Source: a virus
Reading direction: 5' to 3' (one strand)
Length of the DNA stretch: 39,713 nucleotides
IMG/VR virus record: IMGVR_UViG_3300027722_000014
Location: 1 to 39,713 of that record
Made by a program: the position numbers and the translations under genes. Below are positions 36,926 to 39,713 of the stretch, piece by piece. Under the pieces are notes generated by a model. The model was not told where the DNA came from, did no database searches, and saw only the letters and a program-made list of their open reading frames with translations. The stretch's first letter is position 1, and every line of letters starts with the position of its first letter.

Positions 36926-37285
36926 ATGGCTGCACTGGAAACTGTAGGGCAGTACATCGAGGAATCGCGACGTCTCCTGCAGGATGAGTATCCGCCGTAC
37001 CGCTACCCCGATGATGATATGGTGGACGCACTCAATCTCGGCCTGCTGGAGGCGAAGCGGCTCAGGGCCGATCTGTTTTTGCCATTGTTCGAGGTGTCGT
37101 GGGTTGACCCCGTCGGCACCATCGACACGGCAGCACCGGTGACGCTTGATCCGATGTACAGGTCGGCCCTGGTCTATTACGTCGTCGGCCGCATGCAGCT
37201 GAGGGACGACGAGCCGACCGTTGACAGCCGGGCTGGTGCGTTGCTGCAGAAATTCGCTGCGCAGCTGCTGAGCGTACAGGGGTGA
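36926..37285 (+). CDS. head-tail adaptor protein (DUF6682-like)
   Basis: The product has 119 residues. A helix (GQYIEESRRLLQDEYPPYRY), then PDDDMVDALNLGLLEAKRLR, an extended segment ending FEVSWVDP and a final helical pair (RSALVYYVVGRMQLRDDEPT, AGALLQKFAAQLL). This is the pattern of small adaptor proteins (DUF6682 type) found just after the capsid gene in many phages. It would sit at the portal end of the head. Confidence 0.7.
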   Translation: MAALETVGQYIEESRRLLQDEYPPYRYPDDDMVDALNLGLLEAKRLRADLFLPLFEVSWVDPVGTIDTAAPVTLDPMYRSALVYYVVGRMQLRDDEPTVDSRAGALLQKFAAQLLSVQG

Positions 37286-37288
37286 GCG

Positions 37289-38032
37289 ATGGCCGAGACA
37301 ACCACCTGCAGTCCGATCGATCGCCTGATGCAGACACTGAAGGTGCATGTTCCAGGCGTCACCGATCCGCTGCTGCAGCTGGAAATCTTTAATGTCATCG
37401 ACGAATTCCTGCGCCGCACTTCGGCCTGGCGTTACCGTACCGACATCACACTGGAGGTGAATGTCGCCGAATATTTTCTGGCGACTCCGGCTGATGCGGA
37501 GGTGGTGCGGGCAATGGGCGTCGTTCACAACGGGCTGCCGCTGACCGGTCGGGCGGTTGGCGGCACCGGCTCCGCCTACATCCAGTCGTCGCTGGGTGAA
37601 TTGCTACCGGAGCAGACCTTCCCCGACGGCGATGCGTCGTACCTGCCGGCGATCAGCGATATCCAACCGACCGGCATGTTCACCTATGCTATCTACCGGC
37701 CCAACTACATTTCGGTGGCTGGGCTGCCAGATGTCGAGGCGGTGAAATATCCGCTGCAGGTCGACCTGGCATTGACCATTGCAGCCGGCTGTGTCGAATG
37801 TGACTGCGGGGACTGGATGCTGCCCGACTGGATGTATCCGATGTTCTTCCAGGACTGGCTCGATGGCACACTCGGGCGCCTGTACGGCATGCCTGCAAAG
37901 CCATGGGCGTCGCCGACCATTGCCGCCTACCATGCCAAGCGGTTTCGCAACAGAATGGCGTTTCGCAAGCAGGAAGCGATCCGCGGCTACGCTTATGGGG
38001 TTCCGGGGTGGCGGTTCCCAAGGAGCTGGTAA
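37289..38032 (+). CDS. neck / tail-tube-like structural protein
   Basis: The product has 247 residues. The N-terminal half resembles the beginning of tail tubular A-type neck proteins (LQLEIFNVIDEFLRRTSAWR). The C-terminal half has a cluster CVECDCGDW and a conserved-looking series WLDGTLGRLYGMPAKPW and AAYHAKRFRNRMAFRKQ, ending RGYAYGVPGWRFPRSW. Proteins with this W-x-G-x-LGRLY-x-x-P-KPW order follow adaptor genes in podovirus-type and related phages. Exact role not assigned. Confidence 0.65.
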   Translation: MAETTTCSPIDRLMQTLKVHVPGVTDPLLQLEIFNVIDEFLRRTSAWRYRTDITLEVNVAEYFLATPADAEVVRAMGVVHNGLPLTGRAVGGTGSAYIQSSLGELLPEQTFPDGDASYLPAISDIQPTGMFTYAIYRPNYISVAGLPDVEAVKYPLQVDLALTIAAGCVECDCGDWMLPDWMYPMFFQDWLDGTLGRLYGMPAKPWASPTIAAYHAKRFRNRMAFRKQEAIRGYAYGVPGWRFPRSW

Positions 38033-38431
38033 GTGAACGCTCCTTACGACACCGCCCGCTATAAGTTTGTAACGGCTGGGCTGAACTGGCTGACAACGCA
38101 ATTGCGTCTGACCGCGTGGGGTGGTGTGCCGCAATTCGTGGCGACCGATACGATGGTCAGCGATTTGACGACGCGCGGCGTGCCTTTGCTCGGTACATCG
38201 CAGCCTATCACTGTGACCACGGTCACACCCGACGGCACGGCGCAGACCAATAAGGTGGTCATCCCCAACGTGCCAGTGGGTCCGGATGTGACCCATTTCA
38301 CCATGGGCGACACGTCCGGCAGACTGATCCTGTTCATCGATCAGGCGTTGGGGCTTCCCTTTGTCACGAATGGTCTCGATATCGTCGTGCAGCCTGATTT
38401 TCTACAGCAGCGAGGTTGGTTCAAAGCATGA
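38033..38431 (+). CDS. unknown structural-region protein, GTG start
   Basis: The product has 132 residues from GTG 38033, directly after the previous TAA. It is beta-rich: VTAGLNWLTTQLRLTAWGGV, TTRGVPLLGTSQPITVTTVT and DTSGRLILFIDQALGLPF. It resembles tail or fibre-adaptor proteins with a first helix-strand and a jelly-roll-like part. It overlaps the next gene by ATGA. Confidence 0.6.
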   Translation: MNAPYDTARYKFVTAGLNWLTTQLRLTAWGGVPQFVATDTMVSDLTTRGVPLLGTSQPITVTTVTPDGTAQTNKVVIPNVPVGPDVTHFTMGDTSGRLILFIDQALGLPFVTNGLDIVVQPDFLQQRGWFKA

Positions 38432-38826
38432 CCGATCCGCTGCTCTCCTATTACGGCCATCCCATTCTTCCTGCTGGATACAACAGCTGGGAAAACGACG
38501 GCGACGACATCAATGGCCCCGGCGTAAATGAGCCGGTGTGGCCGTATCTGTTCGACAGCTTCATCCCATTGGAAGTGCTGATCATTACGCCGGAGATGAT
38601 GGAAATTTTCGATGGCTGCGCTGATTACGTGGTGCCAGGTATGGTCAGGGACATTCCGGTGCCGTCGGAGCCGCAGGTCTACCTGCTGGGAGCGCCACTG
38701 GACGAAGTAAAGATCACCATGCCGCTGACCGAATTTGTCATTGCGGCTGCGGACAACGTGATTGCCTTCCCGGCCGAGCAACGCACGCTGGTCATTCCGG
38801 GTGAATCGCTGAAGAGGAGTGCCTGA
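38428..38826 (+). CDS. unknown structural-region protein
   Basis: The product has 132 residues from ATG 38428, which overlaps the previous stop; a GTG-type start at 38416 is not preferred. MTDPLLSYYGHPILPAGYNS is followed by acidic and beta-rich parts (PVWPYLFDSFIPLEVLIITP, MPLTEFVIAAADNVIAFP). No family recognised. It overlaps the next gene by one base (TGATG). Confidence 0.6.
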   Translation: MTDPLLSYYGHPILPAGYNSWENDGDDINGPGVNEPVWPYLFDSFIPLEVLIITPEMMEIFDGCADYVVPGMVRDIPVPSEPQVYLLGAPLDEVKITMPLTEFVIAAADNVIAFPAEQRTLVIPGESLKRSA

Positions 38827-39125
38827 TGTCGTCGACGCTGAAAATGTACCGCAAGAGCGTCGTCGAACGGCGGCGACTCTATCTCGATTATTCCTGCTGG
38901 CTGGAAGAAACGGAGGTGTTGACCGACTTCCAGGTGACCATCTACCCCTATACGGAGGACGCGCCACTGTCGGTGACCGCCGCCTATACCGACGTCACCA
39001 ACAAGAAGCTGGCGATGTTTGTCGGCGCCGGCAAGGGAAACATCGACTATACCATCCAGATGGTGGTTTCGACCGACGCCGGGCAGGTCAAGCGTGATGA
39101 TATTGGGTTGAGAGTTACCCCATGA
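38826..39125 (+). CDS. fibre-tail adaptor-like protein
   Basis: The product has 99 residues. After a helical/basic start ([19 protein letters not shown]) it consists of strands: [61 protein letters not shown]. Small Ig-like proteins of this size directly before the tail fibre gene are often called fibre-tail adaptors; I base this on size, fold pattern and position. It overlaps the fibre gene by ATGA. Confidence 0.65.
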   Translation: MSSTLKMYRKSVVERRRLYLDYSCWLEETEVLTDFQVTIYPYTEDAPLSVTAAYTDVTNKKLAMFVGAGKGNIDYTIQMVVSTDAGQVKRDDIGLRVTP

Positions 39126-39713
39126 CTGTGCCGATGATGCTGTTCACCAACAATGCGTCGTCACGGCTCTACGCCAGTATCGACGCCATAACGACGTCTA
39201 TCCGTGTCCAGAATGGCGATGGCGCCAAGTTCCCTACTGTCGGTGCGCCGGAGGAATATTACACCGTCACCATCGAGGACCGGCGTACCGGTCAGATCGA
39301 AATCTGCAAGGGCATTGGCAAGTCCGGTGACATCCTCAACGTGGTGCGCGGCCAGGAAGGCACGACGGCGCAGACGTTCGCGATGGGGGCGACGGTTTCC
39401 AACCGGCTCACGGCAGGGACGATGGACTTCCTGGCGCATGCCGGGGCGCAGGGGCCGCAAGGGGAAGTTGGCCCGGTGGGGCCGCAGGGCGAGACAGGCC
39501 CGCAGGGACCGAAAGGCGATACCGGTGCGGATTCGACAGTACCTGGTCCACCGGGAGCGACTGGTCCGCAAGGCAGCACGGGAGCGACCGGCGCCCAAGG
39601 TCCACAAGGCGTGCCCGGCCCGCAAGGCGTGCAGGGGCCGCAGGGGCAGACAGGACCGCAAGGTGCGAAAGGCGACACAGGCGCTGCCTCGACGGTGCCT
39701 GGTCCGCAGGGAC
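39122..39713 (+). CDS. collagen-like tail fibre, N-terminal part
   Basis: The product begins [20 protein letters not shown] and is truncated after 197 codons by the window end. Residues 1-100 are a tail-fibre attachment domain (the pattern NNA-S-L, then [20 protein letters not shown] and [19 protein letters not shown], followed by NRLTAGTMD), common in phage fibres. From residue 112 it is uninterrupted Gly-X-Y triplets with GPQG, GPKGD and GATG units. Collagen-type shafts trimerise and carry a receptor-binding tip, which lies beyond the window. It starts at ATGA overlap with the adaptor gene. Confidence 0.85.
   Translation, partial: MTVPMMLFTNNASSRLYASIDAITTSIRVQNGDGAKFPTVGAPEEYYTVTIEDRRTGQIEICKGIGKSGDILNVVRGQEGTTAQTFAMGATVSNRLTAGTMDFLAHAGAQGPQGEVGPVGPQGETGPQGPKGDTGADSTVPGPPGATGPQGSTGATGAQGPQGVPGPQGVQGPQGQTGPQGAKGDTGAASTVPGPQG

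Noticed and set aside
1-39713. Circular or complete genome
   Set aside because: The fibre frame at the right end meets a stop within five codons when joined to base 1, and tail and lysis genes are missing.
1-39713. tRNA genes, CRISPR arrays, insertion sequences
   Set aside because: No cloverleaf with matching anticodon and T-loop, no regularly spaced repeats and no transposase-like gene were seen on reading; an automated tRNA scan was not possible.

Overview
This window is an interior piece of a tailed double-stranded DNA phage genome (Caudoviricetes). It has a recognisable large terminase, portal, scaffold, major capsid protein, neck/adaptor genes and a collagen-type tail fibre, together with a complete replication module. 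DNA is GC-rich. The host is probably a GC-rich proteobacterium, and an alphaproteobacterium of the Rhizobiales type is my guess. That guess rests on the style of several small proteins (a Cys/Asn-rich secreted peptide, a Ros-like zinc finger, a ClpP-like periplasmic protease) and not on any host gene. No integrase, repressor or att site is visible. Both window ends cut through collagen-like genes, and the two ends do not join in frame, so this is not a closed genome.

Layout. (a) 1-1218, rightward: end of a collagen-like protein, a signal-peptide micro-protein, a two-helix membrane protein, a conserved small phage protein and an HNH protein. (b) 1175-13110, leftward replication block: prim-pol/helicase, a Cys-rich possible ssDNA-binding protein, a methyltransferase, a SNF2-type helicase, a VRR-NUC nuclease, an HTH protein, a Cas4/RecB-like nuclease, zinc-finger and coiled-coil proteins, and a family A DNA polymerase. 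(c) 13437-20258, leftward accessory genes: a DUF-like protein with a paralogue at 28.6 kb, two ParB-like proteins, a candidate transglutaminase-like enzyme and a tight chain of micro-genes. (d) 20255-27337, leftward: VWA metallopeptidase, MoxR ATPase and DUF3150-like module, a secreted Cys-rich peptide, a periplasmic ClpP-like protease with several one-helix membrane peptides, small unknowns and an HhH glycosylase-like protein. (e) 27338-28338: about 1 kb without a convincing gene, rich in hairpins and divergently placed signals, the switch between leftward and rightward transcription. (f) 28339-39713, rightward morphogenesis block, interrupted by a leftward TerS-TerL pair. A protein resembling the Acb2 anti-CBASS family sits just before it.

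The strongest non-coding signal is a 29-nt motif (TAAAYCGCATTAW, seven variable bases, then STWCCCTAG) present six times on the leftward strand between 14.2 and 28.2 kb. It often begins in the stop codon of one gene and lies 35-95 nt before the next start. I read it as a phage-specific promoter, although no phage RNA polymerase lies in the window. A second motif, GTAACACAA, recurs in leaders of replication and other genes, and many leftward genes share a leader of the type AACCAACA-GGACC before the start codon.

Together the genes form a lytic-type programme: DNA replication and processing (b), host takeover and envelope-directed small proteins (c, d), and packaging and virion assembly (f). 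Tail, internal virion and lysis genes are presumably outside the window.
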